Notes: a model not told the origin generated them from the sequence alone. DNA of 64,000 nucleotides from Aldehydirespirator sp965261105 (GCA_965261105.1 CBDHCM010000006.1:3720001-3784000), one strand, 5' to 3'. Counted from the first letter of the stretch, positions 42,978 through 51,503 are shown. Translations and numbers: made by a program.

Positions 42978-43789
42978 GAGCCATCGGATGGATCATCACC
43001 GCCGGCGGAGCGCTGGCGGTTGCTGTGTTGGTCTGGCCCGCGTCCGGGACTCGCTGGTCGATGCGGATCAAGATGGGCCCGCGTCGCGGGCTTCGCCTCC
43101 TCGGTGAGCCGCTGGCCGGGGCCGCAGCCGCGACCCTGGTGATGGCCGCGGGCCACGCCCCGGGCCACGCCGCCGCCGCCTCGATCAGCGCGGTGGTGTG
43201 TGCTGCGGCGATCAACGTCCTGCTGGCATCGAGGCGGTGGGTTTCCACGGCCGAGGGCGTTGCCCGCCTCGCGAGCGTGCTCGCCAACCAGGCCTCCGTC
43301 GCGGTGACCGTCACCGACGCCGTCGGGCGGGCTGCGCCACTGGTCAGCGGCTCGATCAGGAAGGCCGCCATGGCGATGGTCGCCGAGTGTGAGACCATCG
43401 GGGTGGACGTGGCCGCCGAGCGGTTCGCAGCTCGGGTTCCATCGTCAGCGGCCCGCTCCCTGGCCGATCTGGTCGCCATCTCGGCCGAGGGCGGCGGCCG
43501 CTGGGTCGAGACCGTCGAGGTGCTCGAACAGGAGGCATCGCAGGCCGCGGCCACGGCTCGGCTGTTCCACGCACGGGTCGCCGCAACCATGCCCACGCTC
43601 GCTGTTGTCATCGTGCTCGGTGCCGGGCTGGTTGCCGGCGCAGCCTGGAGCGCGGACGATGTGGGCGCGTGGCTGGCCGGACCCGGCGGCGCCACGCTGC
43701 TTCTGGGCGGATCCACCGTGGTCGCTGTACTCAGCGCCCGCATCCTGCTTCCCGCCCGTGCCATCGCCCGATCCGGGGGGCTGCGATGA
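42974..43789 (+). CDS. tadB: Tad pilus inner-membrane protein TadB-like
   Basis: 271-aa T2SSF-domain membrane protein. Two N-terminal hydrophobic stretches (WIITAGGALAVAVLVWPASG and ISAVVCAAAINVLL) and two C-terminal helices (TLAVVIVLGAGLVAGAAW, TLLLGGSTVVAVLSARILL) surround a cytosolic helical domain. That domain has the conserved LADLVAISAEGGGRWVETVE. It forms the platform beneath the pilus with TadC. It overlaps tadA by 4 bp. Confidence 0.85.
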   Translation: MRAIGWIITAGGALAVAVLVWPASGTRWSMRIKMGPRRGLRLLGEPLAGAAAATLVMAAGHAPGHAAAASISAVVCAAAINVLLASRRWVSTAEGVARLASVLANQASVAVTVTDAVGRAAPLVSGSIRKAAMAMVAECETIGVDVAAERFAARVPSSAARSLADLVAISAEGGGRWVETVEVLEQEASQAAATARLFHARVAATMPTLAVVIVLGAGLVAGAAWSADDVGAWLAGPGGATLLLGGSTVVAVLSARILLPARAIARSGGLR

Positions 43790-43820
43790 CCCGCCCAGCC
43801 ACCGGCTCGGGAGGGCCGCG

Positions 43821-44543
43821 ATGATCTGGCTAACCGTGGCCTCAGGCACCGCGGCCGCCCTGCGCCTGGTGCTTACCGCCGCGCCGCGGCCGGCCAACAC
43901 AGTGGAACTGGCCGCCGTCGGATGGCCTCCGGCGAGGCGGCGCACCATGACCGTGGCTGCGACCGTCGCAGTCTCCGGGCTGATCCTCATCGCCGGGACT
44001 GCCCTCGCCAGTGTCCGGGCGGGCGCGCTGGCTGCCATCGTCGCGGCGCTCTGGGCTCCGGTAGCGACCGCGCCGCTGCTGCGGGGCCTCGTCCTAGCCG
44101 GCTACCGATCCCAGCGCGACGCAGCGCTGCTGGAGTGGTTGCGCCGAACCCGCCTGTACTGCGCGGCGGGGCGGCCTATCAACCACGCCGCCGTGGCTGC
44201 GGCCGAACGGGTGGAGGCACCCGCCTTCGCCCCCGCGGCCACCACCATCAATCTGGCCCTCGCATCCGGGCGCGACCCCCTCACCGCCGCGGCCGCGCAC
44301 TTCGCCGGTTCCTCGGCCGAGACGCTGGTGGCCACCCTCGCCGCAGCCGACCGGGGCGGCGCGGCGGCGACCGACCTCATCGATCGGCTCATCGCCCAGG
44401 CCGTCAAGGCCCTCGAGGATGATCGCCGTGTCCGCATCGAGACGCTCGGACGGGCCGTCACCGGCACCGCCACCCTCGCGGCGGTAACGGCTAGCTCCGT
44501 CATCGTCCTTGCGCTGCTGGCCAGCACCCGCATCGCACCTTGA
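43821..44543 (+). CDS. tadC: Tad pilus inner-membrane protein TadC-like
   Basis: 240-aa T2SSF-like protein. Three or four hydrophobic segments are seen (including VAATVAVSGLILIAGTALAS and a C-terminal LAAVTASSVIVLALLAS). The cytosolic part contains LLEWLRRTRLYCAAGRPI and GGAAATDLIDRLIAQAVKAL. GGGAGG precedes ATG 43821; a longer reading overlapping tadB is rejected. It pairs with TadB. Confidence 0.82.
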   Translation: MIWLTVASGTAAALRLVLTAAPRPANTVELAAVGWPPARRRTMTVAATVAVSGLILIAGTALASVRAGALAAIVAALWAPVATAPLLRGLVLAGYRSQRDAALLEWLRRTRLYCAAGRPINHAAVAAAERVEAPAFAPAATTINLALASGRDPLTAAAAHFAGSSAETLVATLAAADRGGAAATDLIDRLIAQAVKALEDDRRVRIETLGRAVTGTATLAAVTASSVIVLALLASTRIAP

Positions 44544-44600
44544 GCTCCGCGCTCCGGCCCTCTTCGAGCGGTCACCCCAACCCCACAAAGGAGACAACCG

Positions 44601-44807
44601 ATGGACTCACCCGTCGCTAAAATCATCATGCTCGCCGCAACCATCGCGATCACCGCCGCCGTCGTGCTCTTCACCTGGAACGTGGTCGGCGAGAACACCC
44701 CCGACCCGGCTGCGGACCCCGCTGCTGACAAGAGCCAGATCAAGCACGAGAATTTGTGCAAGGCAGTCGGCGGCACCTGGACCGCCGCAACCAAGAAGTG
44801 CTCGTAA
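44601..44807 (+). CDS. Small pilin-like protein (candidate Flp major pilin)
   Basis: 68-aa protein with a short N-terminus, one strong hydrophobic helix (IIMLAATIAITAAVVLFTWN), and a C-terminal tail with two Cys (NLCKAVGGTWTAATKKCS). A very strong Shine-Dalgarno (AAAGGAG 7 bp before ATG) implies heavy expression. Position after tadABC and size match a Flp pilin, but the usual G/ATAIEY processing site is not visible. It may be a divergent pilin with a disulfide-closed tail. Confidence 0.62.
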   Translation: MDSPVAKIIMLAATIAITAAVVLFTWNVVGENTPDPAADPAADKSQIKHENLCKAVGGTWTAATKKCS

Positions 44808-44855
44808 CCGGCCCGGTCCCGGCCGAGCCGCTGAGCGCCAGGAACTCCACCGGCG

Positions 44856-45272
44856 ATGGACACTGCCATCGGGGCCCTGCGCACTGCCGGTGTGATCTTC
44901 GTCGTCGTGGCGGTCGCCTTCGGGACCTACATCCACCAAGTCGCCCGCATCACCGCCTCGGGCGCGGCCATGGCCGCGGCTACGGCCGCCGCCCAATCCC
45001 TCGACTCCGCCGGCTGGGACTGCAGCGACGCCGGCGCCCAGTGGGAGGCCGCGGTCGAGGCTGCCGCCCGGGCAGCCGCGGCCCGCACCGCGGCCAACTC
45101 GGCCGCGACGGCCACCGATTATTCGCTGCGCACGGATCCCGGATGCACTGTGGTGGCCTCGGTGCGCGTCGGAGCCGCCGGGGCTCGAACATGGCTGGAG
45201 GCGACAGCGGTCGCCTGTCGGCCAACCCGGGCTGCCAGCGCTACCGGCTGGGCGCTCGCGCCCACGTGCTAG
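44856..45272 (+). CDS. TadE-like pseudopilin 1
   Basis: 138-aa protein with one N-terminal hydrophobic helix (TAGVIFVVVAVAFGTYIHQV) followed by an Ala-rich helix and a beta-prone domain with four Cys. This is the TadE/TadG minor-pilin layout. It lies 48 bp after the pilin-like gene and starts a run of three such genes. Similarity is structural rather than motif-based. Confidence 0.62.
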   Translation: MDTAIGALRTAGVIFVVVAVAFGTYIHQVARITASGAAMAAATAAAQSLDSAGWDCSDAGAQWEAAVEAAARAAAARTAANSAATATDYSLRTDPGCTVVASVRVGAAGARTWLEATAVACRPTRAASATGWALAPTC

Positions 45273-45302
45273 CCGCGGGCGCACCGCTTGTGAGGCTGCG
45301 CC

Positions 45303-45677
45303 GTGGATGATGCGGTCGCGCTGGTGGTGGCGGCCCCGGTCATCGCCCTCGCCCTGTGGGCCGTGGCGTTCGTCGGCGCGCACTCCAACAGCCAGGCCCG
45401 GGCCGCGGTCGCGGCCGAGCTCGCGGCCCGGGCCGCCGCACACTCCGGCGCCGAGGCGGCGGACACAGCCGGGCGGACCGCGCTCGGCGCGACCCTGGCC
45501 GCCTGCGCCCACACCCACGCCACTCTCGTCCACCACGACCCCGGCCGGACGGCCGCGGTGACCGTCGTGTGCCGGGTGCCCGGCCCTCTGACCCACAACC
45601 TGGTGTGCGTCACCGGCTACGCCCAGGCCAAGCCGGCCGCGACCGGCCACGTCCGGGCCGCCTGCCCGGCGCCATGA
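45303..45677 (+). CDS. TadE-like pseudopilin 2
   Basis: 124-aa protein starting at GTG, with an N-terminal helix (LVVAAPVIALALWAVAFVGA) and an Ala-rich stalk. The Cys-containing C-terminal part includes VVCRVPGPLTHNLVCVTGYA. Same layout as its neighbours. It lies 30 bp downstream of TadE-like 1 and 10 bp before TadE-like 3. Confidence 0.6.
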   Translation: MDDAVALVVAAPVIALALWAVAFVGAHSNSQARAAVAAELAARAAAHSGAEAADTAGRTALGATLAACAHTHATLVHHDPGRTAAVTVVCRVPGPLTHNLVCVTGYAQAKPAATGHVRAACPAP

Positions 45678-45687
45678 GGGGACCGCA

Positions 45688-46098
45688 GTGACCGTCCCGG
45701 TGCTGGTTCTGATGCTCGCCGCGATGGTCACCGCCATGAGCGTGTCGCTGCGCGACCACGCAGCCCACGCCGCGGCCGTCGACCTGGCGAACCTGCGAGC
45801 CGAGCATGCCGCCGACTCGTTCGTCGCCAGCTGCCTCACCCACGAGGGTTGCGACCCGCCCGCAGCCGAGGACATCGAGGCCTGCGCCGCCGGCGACACC
45901 GGCGTGGTGGTGACGGCGCGGGTGTCGTGGACTCCGATCATCTGGAAGCGCCTGACCCCCACCACCGGCGAGCACGTGGTGGCGTATGACCGTGGGCTGG
46001 GCGCCCACATCAAGGCCCGAGCCCGAGCCGCCGTCGGGGCCTGCCGACCCGGTACGAGCCGTCCCGTCCCAACTCCCGCGCCGCCGGCTCGGCAGTAA
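45688..46098 (+). CDS. TadE/TadG-like pseudopilin 3
   Basis: 136-aa protein from GTG 45688. The N-terminal helix PVLVLMLAAMVTAMSVSL is followed by DHAAHAAAVDLANLRAEHAA, the usual TadE helix-to-stalk transition, then four Cys and a Pro-rich tail. The Shine-Dalgarno GAGGGG lies 6 bp upstream. It is the last recognised gene of the pilus locus; no prepilin peptidase or TadZ follows. Confidence 0.62.
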   Translation: MTVPVLVLMLAAMVTAMSVSLRDHAAHAAAVDLANLRAEHAADSFVASCLTHEGCDPPAAEDIEACAAGDTGVVVTARVSWTPIIWKRLTPTTGEHVVAYDRGLGAHIKARARAAVGACRPGTSRPVPTPAPPARQ

Positions 46099-46189
46099 CA
46101 TGGCACCGGCCGCGATCCGACGGCCGGCCTCCCGGCCCGAGTGGGGGCTGGCACGAAATGCCATACCCCGAGGTCAGGAGTTCGGGTAG

Positions 46190-46447
46190 GTGCCAACTCA
46201 GAACGTGATTCGGTGGATGCTCGAACGCGAACAGGGCGTTCTGGAACGCGCTCGGATCGTGGGGCGTGCCGAAGCATGCCTTGAGTCGTTGCAGTTGTGC
46301 CCGGTGGCGGCGCTTCTAGCGCAGGAGTACAAACAGGCCGAGATCGCGCAGATCCTCGACGAGTTGGTGTGCTTGGTGCTCGGAGAGGCCGACTCCTACC
46401 TCGAAGTGTTCACCGAGACCAAGGGTGTCAGGGTCCGAGCAGTGTGA
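46190..46447 (+). CDS. Small protein of unknown function
   Basis: 85-aa helical protein, not recognised. It includes WMLEREQGVLERARIVGRAE and LAQEYKQAEIAQILDELVCL. The GTG start has AGGAG 9 bp upstream. Its end overlaps the convergent DUF4143 ATPase gene by 20 bp. Composition is less Ala-rich than the Tad genes before it, suggesting the accessory region begins about here. Confidence 0.55.
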   Translation: MPTQNVIRWMLEREQGVLERARIVGRAEACLESLQLCPVAALLAQEYKQAEIAQILDELVCLVLGEADSYLEVFTETKGVRVRAV

Positions 46448-47726
46448 TCGGGACGACGCAGACCCCGTCGTCGCGTGTGTAGCTGTAGCCGCCGGCGGTG
46501 ATCACGACCAGCGTCGGGCGTCGCCGCGGCCCGCTGTCGGGCAGGTTGTTAGCGACGCGCAGCAGCGACTCGGCTCCGTGTTGGACATTGTCGGCTCCGC
46601 CGAGTTTGACCTCGGCCAGCATCCTGTCTCCGGTGGGGCGCTCAATGACGGCGTCGACTTCCTGCCCGGCCGCGTCGCGCAGATGCGACACCTGCCCCGC
46701 CAGGGGCTGTGCCAGCACACGGAGATCCCGCACGACCAGCGACTCGAACAGCAGGCCGAATGTGTTCAGGTCCGACATCAGCCGATCCGGGCTCGCGGCG
46801 AGGGTCGCTGCGGCCAGCGACGGGTCGACGAGGTGCAGTTTCGGGGTCTTGCGCAGCGGCGCCTTGGACCGCAGATGCAGCGAGCATGCCGGCTGTTCTT
46901 CTACGACGAACAGCCGGCGCAGGCCGTGCATGTAGCCGCGGACGCTGTGCCGGTGCAGGGGGTCAGGCTCGGCGTTCGCCGCGAGTGTCGAGTGGTTCGC
47001 TTCGGTGGCGGTATTGCGTGCGATCGACCGCAGCAGCCGTTCCACGCCTTCGGGGGTGTGCGATGCGGCGCCGTCAAGGCGTTGGACGTCTGTGCGGGCT
47101 ATCTCTCCGAGATAGTCGCGCAGGTTCTGCTGCACCTCGTCGACCGGCAGGCCCCTCTGGCCGGGCCAGCCGCCTCGGCACAGCAGGACTGCTGTGTCGC
47201 TCAGCGTGGCGCTGGAGTGCGCGGCGGGGCATTCGCCTCCTTGGAGCAGGCCTGACAGCGACACTTCCCCTGTCGAGTCGCCGGACTCGAACAGCGACAT
47301 CGGCCTCATCCTGATACGGCGGGCTCTGCCCGCTCCCGTGTGGCGGGTCGTGTCGTCGGCGGGCTGGGCGGAGCCGGCGAGGATGAACAGCCCCTGCCTC
47401 GAAGTTTCGTCGCAGGCGTGGCGGACATGGTTCCAGAGGCGGGGCACGGCCTGCCACTCGTCGAGCAGCCGCGGCGTGCGTCCCTTCAACAACGCGGCGG
47501 GTTCGATCTGGCCGATCTCGCGGGCGTTGACGTCGGTGTCGAGGCGGATCGCGCTGCGGGCGAATCTGAGGGCGGTCCATGTCTTGCCGCAGGCGCGGGG
47601 GCCTTCGACGACGACCCAGCCCGCGGCGTTCAGCCCGCGGCGCATCTCGCCGTCTATGACTCTGGGCAGATACCCGTCGGGAGTCAGCGTGCCCTCGTCT
47701 TGCGCGGCTCGTCTGTCTCCGGTCAT
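46428..47726 (-). CDS. AAA+ ATPase with DUF4143 domain
   Basis: 432-aa protein of the AAA_14/DUF4143 family. N-terminal Walker A GPRACGKTWTA, Walker B-like RTPRLLDEWQAVPRLW, sensor-like FILAGSAQP, and then GRARRIRMRPMSLFESGDST. The C-terminal DUF4143 part has SDLNTFGLLFESLVVRDLRV followed by EVDAVIERPTGDRMLAEVKL, a nuclease-like E-x-K motif. Function is uncertain; such proteins are common in mobile regions. The start at 47726 is chosen because GGAGG lies upstream and a TATAAT box on the minus strand (47,758-47,763) places the transcript start after an earlier ATG (47759). Confidence 0.87.
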   Translation of the reverse strand: MTGDRRAAQDEGTLTPDGYLPRVIDGEMRRGLNAAGWVVVEGPRACGKTWTALRFARSAIRLDTDVNAREIGQIEPAALLKGRTPRLLDEWQAVPRLWNHVRHACDETSRQGLFILAGSAQPADDTTRHTGAGRARRIRMRPMSLFESGDSTGEVSLSGLLQGGECPAAHSSATLSDTAVLLCRGGWPGQRGLPVDEVQQNLRDYLGEIARTDVQRLDGAASHTPEGVERLLRSIARNTATEANHSTLAANAEPDPLHRHSVRGYMHGLRRLFVVEEQPACSLHLRSKAPLRKTPKLHLVDPSLAAATLAASPDRLMSDLNTFGLLFESLVVRDLRVLAQPLAGQVSHLRDAAGQEVDAVIERPTGDRMLAEVKLGGADNVQHGAESLLRVANNLPDSGPRRRPTLVVITAGGYSYTRDDGVCVVPITLLGP

Positions 47727-47757
47727 CCGTATGCTCTTTCCTCCCGGCCCTGCAAGC

Positions 47758-47763
47758 ATTATA
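47758..47763 (-). promoter_or_regulatory. Putative -10 box for the DUF4143 gene
   Basis: TATAAT on the minus strand within an AT-rich patch (TATACTGTATAATGC) about 32 bp before the chosen start. No clear -35 is seen. The remaining ~290 bp up to tRNA-Thr hold no gene that can be supported. Confidence 0.5.
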
Positions 47764-48055
47764 CAGTATAGCAGTCGTTAATTATACATGTTGATAGTCG
47801 GCGGGTGTACAGCGTGGCACTTGCTGATCCGGCCGCCGCTCAGCCACAACAAGTCGAATCCGGCCTGACGCCCGAGCTGACACTCCGGCTCTGATTCACG
47901 ACGCCCCAGCGCGCCCGCGTGACCCACATCCGCCATTGGGTGCGCTAGACGAGCGTCTCAACCCGACCGCGGCCCACCTCAGATAGCCTCACCGGCATCC
48001 ACAACCAACCCGGCCGATTTCGCGCCACATTTCGCGCCGAATATCGTTCCACCCC

Positions 48056-48132
<77 letters not shown>

Positions 48133-48205
48133 AGTAAAATACCTGTTCAAAGCCTATTTCTGTGATGTTGACAACGCTGCGAATCCGGACCCAGATGCCG
48201 ATCTT

Positions 48206-48228
48206 CTAACGGATCTTCTAACGTACGC
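48206..48228 (+). repeat. Direct repeat flanking the 48.2-56.0 kb segment, left copy
   Basis: CTAACGGATCTTCTAACGTA followed by CGC, about 75 bp after tRNA-Thr. A near copy, CTAACGGATCTCCAACGTAC then GC, is at 55,950-55,971 in the same orientation, differing by one base and one deletion. It may mark a recombination or integration boundary. Confidence 0.5.
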
Positions 48229-48287
48229 TCCGACATGTGCCAGCATCTGACGCTTCACGTTGGCCTTGAACAACCGCGATATGGCGC

Positions 48288-49818
48288 GGAGGCATTTCCT
48301 GTGAGGAGCATAGCGGGCGGGATCGACGGGTTGGAGGCAGTGTTCGACGACGCTTCTTTGGTGGCCGATGCGGGGTTGTTGCCGGCGGGCGCGGTGATGG
48401 ATCGCCTGGGGCTGGAGTCGCTGATCGATGAGACGGTGCGCCCCGCGGGCTCGGCGGGCTCGGGAGCGGGCCGCAAGGTGTTGACTTTGGTGGCGTCGAT
48501 GCTGGTGGGCGGCCGCTGCATCGACGACACCGGCCGTCTGCGGGCCGCGGCGTCGCAGGCGGTGCTGGCGTTTGGGGTGATGGCGCCGTCGACTGTGGGG
48601 TCGTTCTTGCGGTCGTTCAGGTTCGGGCATGTGCGCCAGCTCGACAAGGCGGCCGAGCAGGCGCTGGTGCGGGCGTGGTCTGTGGGCGCCGCGCCGGCCG
48701 CCGCGGAGATGACCGCGGATTTGGACTCCACGATCTGCGAGGTGTGCGCCAAGGCCAAGCACGGCGCCGCGTACGGCCACACCGGAGTGTTGGGCTATCA
48801 CCCGCTGGTGGCGGTGCGATCAGACACCGGCGAGGTGCTGCACTCCCCGACGCGGTCGGGATCGTCGCAGCGCGCCAACGAGCATTTCGCGCGTGAGACT
48901 CTGGCCCGCCTGCGGCGGCGGGCGCCGGACGCGGCGGTCGCGGTGCGCGCCGACGCGGGGTTCTTCTCCTATGACATGATCGCAGACATCGGGGCCCACA
49001 ACGCGTCCTACTCGATCACGATCCCACAGAACGCCAAGGTCAAAGCAGCTGTAGCGGCCATAGACGAAGACGCCTGGCAGGCGATCGCCCACACCCGCGG
49101 CGCGCAGGCCCAGGCCGCTGAGACCACCATCGACCCCGGCCGCCGCGGCGACAAGCTCCGCGGCCCCGACGGCAAGCGGGCCAAGCCGCGGCTCGTCGTG
49201 CGCCGCACCCGCCTGATCGGCGCCCAAGCCCAGATGTGGCCCAACTGGCGCCACCACTGCTTCGTCACCGACCGAGCCGACCTCGACACCGTCGCCGCCG
49301 ACGCCTACCACCGAGCCCACGCCACCGTCGAGCTCGCCATTCGCGACCTCAAAGAGAACTCCGGGCTCAGCCGCTGCCCCTCCAGACAGTTCCCCGCCAA
49401 CGGCGCCCAACTCGCCTGCTGCGTGCTCGCCCACAACCCCGCCCGCTGGACCGCCCGCCCCGGACGCGCCCACCCCGCCGCGCAGCTCACCGTCGCGGCC
49501 ACCATCGACAACCGGCTCCTCGCCGTGCCCAGCCGCCTCGTCAACCACAGCGGCCGCCACAGACTGCGCCTGCCGCTCAACTGGCCATCGGCCACGGCCT
49601 TCACCACCGCCCTCGACCGGATCCGCAGCCTGCCCCAGCTCATCTAAGCGGCCGCCCCGGCCCGGCGCAGCCAACAAGCACCCCCAGCGCCACCAACCCG
49701 CACCAGCCCCCCACACCAGCCTCGCACGCCCCAAAACGCGCCGGCCCGCACACACGCACCAGCCCAGCCGCCAACCGGCCCCAACCGTCGATCCCACAAA
49801 CCCGTCGGTGGATTCAGG
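48288..49818 (+). mobile_element. IS1380-family insertion sequence, copy 1 (left end lost)
   Basis: Homology to the complete copy at 53,504-55,138 runs from GGAGGCA at 48,288 to GGATTCAGG at 49,818, the right terminal repeat. The ~105 bp that should form the left end, including its terminal repeat, are absent and replaced by unrelated sequence, and no target duplication is seen. The element therefore keeps its transposase but should not move on its own. Confidence 0.85.
48301..49647 (+). CDS. IS1380-family transposase, copy 1
   Basis: 448-aa DDE transposase. The first Asp region is EMTADLDSTICEVCAKAKHG, followed by AAYGHTGVLGYHPLVAV, then AVAVRADAGFFSYDMIADIG (second Asp) and HATVELAIRDLKENSGLSRC (catalytic Glu). 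All three acidic regions are present and the frame is open, so the protein is probably intact. GTG 48301 with GGAGG upstream is the start, matching the second copy; a longer in-frame reading to 48235 uses sequence outside the element. The proteins of the two copies differ at scattered positions. Confidence 0.93.
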   Translation: MRSIAGGIDGLEAVFDDASLVADAGLLPAGAVMDRLGLESLIDETVRPAGSAGSGAGRKVLTLVASMLVGGRCIDDTGRLRAAASQAVLAFGVMAPSTVGSFLRSFRFGHVRQLDKAAEQALVRAWSVGAAPAAAEMTADLDSTICEVCAKAKHGAAYGHTGVLGYHPLVAVRSDTGEVLHSPTRSGSSQRANEHFARETLARLRRRAPDAAVAVRADAGFFSYDMIADIGAHNASYSITIPQNAKVKAAVAAIDEDAWQAIAHTRGAQAQAAETTIDPGRRGDKLRGPDGKRAKPRLVVRRTRLIGAQAQMWPNWRHHCFVTDRADLDTVAADAYHRAHATVELAIRDLKENSGLSRCPSRQFPANGAQLACCVLAHNPARWTARPGRAHPAAQLTVAATIDNRLLAVPSRLVNHSGRHRLRLPLNWPSATAFTTALDRIRSLPQLI

Positions 49819-49956
49819 CTCAGCGCCCGCGCTGTCGGGCTTGCTAAGGACCTCAAGCGCGAAGTACTGCATGGTCACCGTCGGGCGGGCAGACAGTACT
49901 TACTGATAGACGGTGGAAGGGTTCAATGAGTATCTCGTCGTACAGAAGTTCCGCTT

Positions 49957-50097
49957 CTAGGGAACAGTCCACACGCCAGGGCAGCCCGACGTGCGAGAGG
50001 GCGGCACCGTTTCGCCTGCGTCTACCCATGCGGTGTTCCCGCACTTGCAACGGTACAGCCCTGTCTTCGGGGCCTTCTGGCCTGACTTGACAGTCAT
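49957..50097 (-). CDS. 46-aa zinc-ribbon-like protein
   Basis: Short protein MTVKSGQKAPKTGLYRCKCG continuing NTAWVDAGETVPPS and ending in CPGVWTVP. The CKCG pair and the later Cys give a treble-clef/zinc-ribbon pattern like YjzC-type small proteins, where 'K-x-G-x-x-A-P-x-S/T-G-x-Y' is typical. A strong Shine-Dalgarno (GGGAGGTGGAG) lies upstream. It stands alone on the minus strand just outside the truncated IS. Role unknown. Confidence 0.62.
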   Translation of the reverse strand: MTVKSGQKAPKTGLYRCKCGNTAWVDAGETVPPSRTSGCPGVWTVP

Positions 50098-50409
50098 TCG
50101 TCTCTCCACCTCCCTCCTACGTGTCGTAGATCAGGACCGATGGAGAGAGGAACTCCGACGACCCGGGGCGGATAGGTGCGTGGCTGGCCGTCAACGGGCG
50201 ACCGGCACGGATTAGAGGCTCAGATGCCACGCTCGGGACCGTAGCGATGAGGTACGGCAGCCTCTTCGGGGCGTGCAGGTGGAGTGAGACGAGAGAGAGT
50301 CCGCGGCTGGGACGAGAGATCCTTCACAGTCGGCGCTGATAGGGCAACCGACGATCTGCAAGATTCTTCTCGACGAGCGAGCGAACGCCTAACGAACGGT
50401 CGAGAGCGT
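50098..50409. other. ~310-bp stretch without a supported gene
   Basis: Several short frames exist on both strands but none has a good start or a recognisable pattern. The segment is less GC-rich than usual and Arg/Ser codon-heavy in every frame, suggesting decayed or non-coding DNA. It ends at a perfect 28-bp palindrome. Confidence 0.5.
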
Positions 50410-50437
50410 TCTGTGTTCCTGTGCACAGGAACACAGA
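50410..50437. promoter_or_regulatory. Perfect 28-bp palindrome (probable operator)
   Basis: TCTGTGTTCCTGTG followed by CACAGGAACACAGA, a perfect inverted repeat with no loop, about 110 bp before the GTG start of the nuclease/winged-helix gene. The AT-richer stretch just after it (CAGATAAACTCAACTCATAC) could hold a promoter. The downstream protein has a DNA-binding domain, so autoregulation is plausible. Confidence 0.7.
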
Positions 50438-50546
50438 CCTCAGATAAACTCAACTCATACCCCGACGAGCGAGTGCTGCGCTAGAGGAAGACGCCGTCAC
50501 GTCCCTGGCCGAGGCTCTAGCTAGCCTCGGTGTCACGGCTAACCCG

Positions 50547-51503
50547 GTGCCTCCAGAGTCTAGGGACGGTGGCGTGGAGGTTGACGCCGTGGTTGAGGTT
50601 GCAGGCCAGCGATTCGCCATTGAAGTCAAGTCGGTGATCACTGCCGAGCACGGGAAGCGATTGGTTGGAGGCGTCGCACGGCAACCACCCTTGCTCGTTG
50701 TTGCCGATCGCATCGCCGCCGATGCCAAGCGGTCGATGCGGGAGGCGGGGGTCAACTACTTCGACCGGCGCGGGGATCTGAGAATCGTGGCGCCACCGCT
50801 GATCATCGACACCAACGTGGAGTCCACGGTGCCGATCACGCGTGGCTCAAGCGGGCCACTCGACAGGCAGGTCGCCAAGGAGGTTGCGATCTGTTGCCTG
50901 CTGACACCGGACCAGCCCCACGGCGTCCGACAAGTAGCCCGCTACATCGACCGCGCCCCAAGCGCCGTCTCCCACGCCATGTCCCGACTGCGAGAGGACG
51001 GGCTGCTCACCTCCGTCGGCGAGGCGTTGATCCCAGACCTGTTCCACGAACTGCTGGGAGTGTGGCGCCGACGAGCCGTCGCTTTGGCCGCTTCACCGGG
51101 TACCGGTGTCCAAGAGGCCCGGCGGCTGAAGCTCGGACTCGACGAGCCCGAGAATTCGACGGGCTGGGCTCTCGCCGACACTCTCGCGGCCGCGTCCTGG
51201 GGCATTCCGATCGTCGCCAGCGGCGACCATCCGCCTGACTTCTACGTGCCTTCGGAATCAGTGCTGCGTGTAGCCCGCTCACTCCTCGGCCACGCCTCAG
51301 ACCCCGCGGCACGAGCGTGCACTGTGGCGGTGGCGCCCGTGCGGCTCGCGTGCCTGCGCCGAGTCGACCACTCCCAGACATCGGGGGAGCGGTGGCCGGT
51401 CGCCAACCACATCGTCGTAGCCCTCGACATCGCCCAAGACCGAGCCCGCGGCCTCGAAGCCCTCCAGCAGTGGAACCCCGAAGGGATCGTCCGTGCCTGG
51501 TGA
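50547..51503 (+). CDS. PD-(D/E)xK-like nuclease domain plus winged-helix protein
   Basis: 318-aa protein, not assigned to a named family. The N-terminal part has GVEVDAVVEVAGQRFAIEVK, the Asp...Glu-x-Lys pattern of PD-(D/E)xK nucleases, followed by ARQPPLLVVADRIAADAKRS. The middle (about 105-160) is a winged helix: LLTPDQPHGVRQVARYIDRA, then PSAVSHAMSRLREDGLLTSV. Only one in-frame canonical start (GTG 50547) exists, but coding-like sequence continues upstream to a stop at 50,445, so a non-standard start is possible. A palindrome precedes it and a decayed partial copy lies at 61.0 kb. A restriction or toxin-antitoxin-like role is inferred. Confidence 0.65.
   Translation: MPPESRDGGVEVDAVVEVAGQRFAIEVKSVITAEHGKRLVGGVARQPPLLVVADRIAADAKRSMREAGVNYFDRRGDLRIVAPPLIIDTNVESTVPITRGSSGPLDRQVAKEVAICCLLTPDQPHGVRQVARYIDRAPSAVSHAMSRLREDGLLTSVGEALIPDLFHELLGVWRRRAVALAASPGTGVQEARRLKLGLDEPENSTGWALADTLAAASWGIPIVASGDHPPDFYVPSESVLRVARSLLGHASDPAARACTVAVAPVRLACLRRVDHSQTSGERWPVANHIVVALDIAQDRARGLEALQQWNPEGIVRAW

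Noticed and set aside
48235..48300. N-terminal extension of transposase copy 1
   Set aside because: The extra 22 codons lie outside the element and are absent from copy 2; GTG 48301 with its own ribosome site is shared by both.
50284..50484. 66-aa plus-strand frame over the palindrome
   Set aside because: It spans a perfect palindrome and promoter-like DNA, has no ribosome site and shows no conserved pattern.
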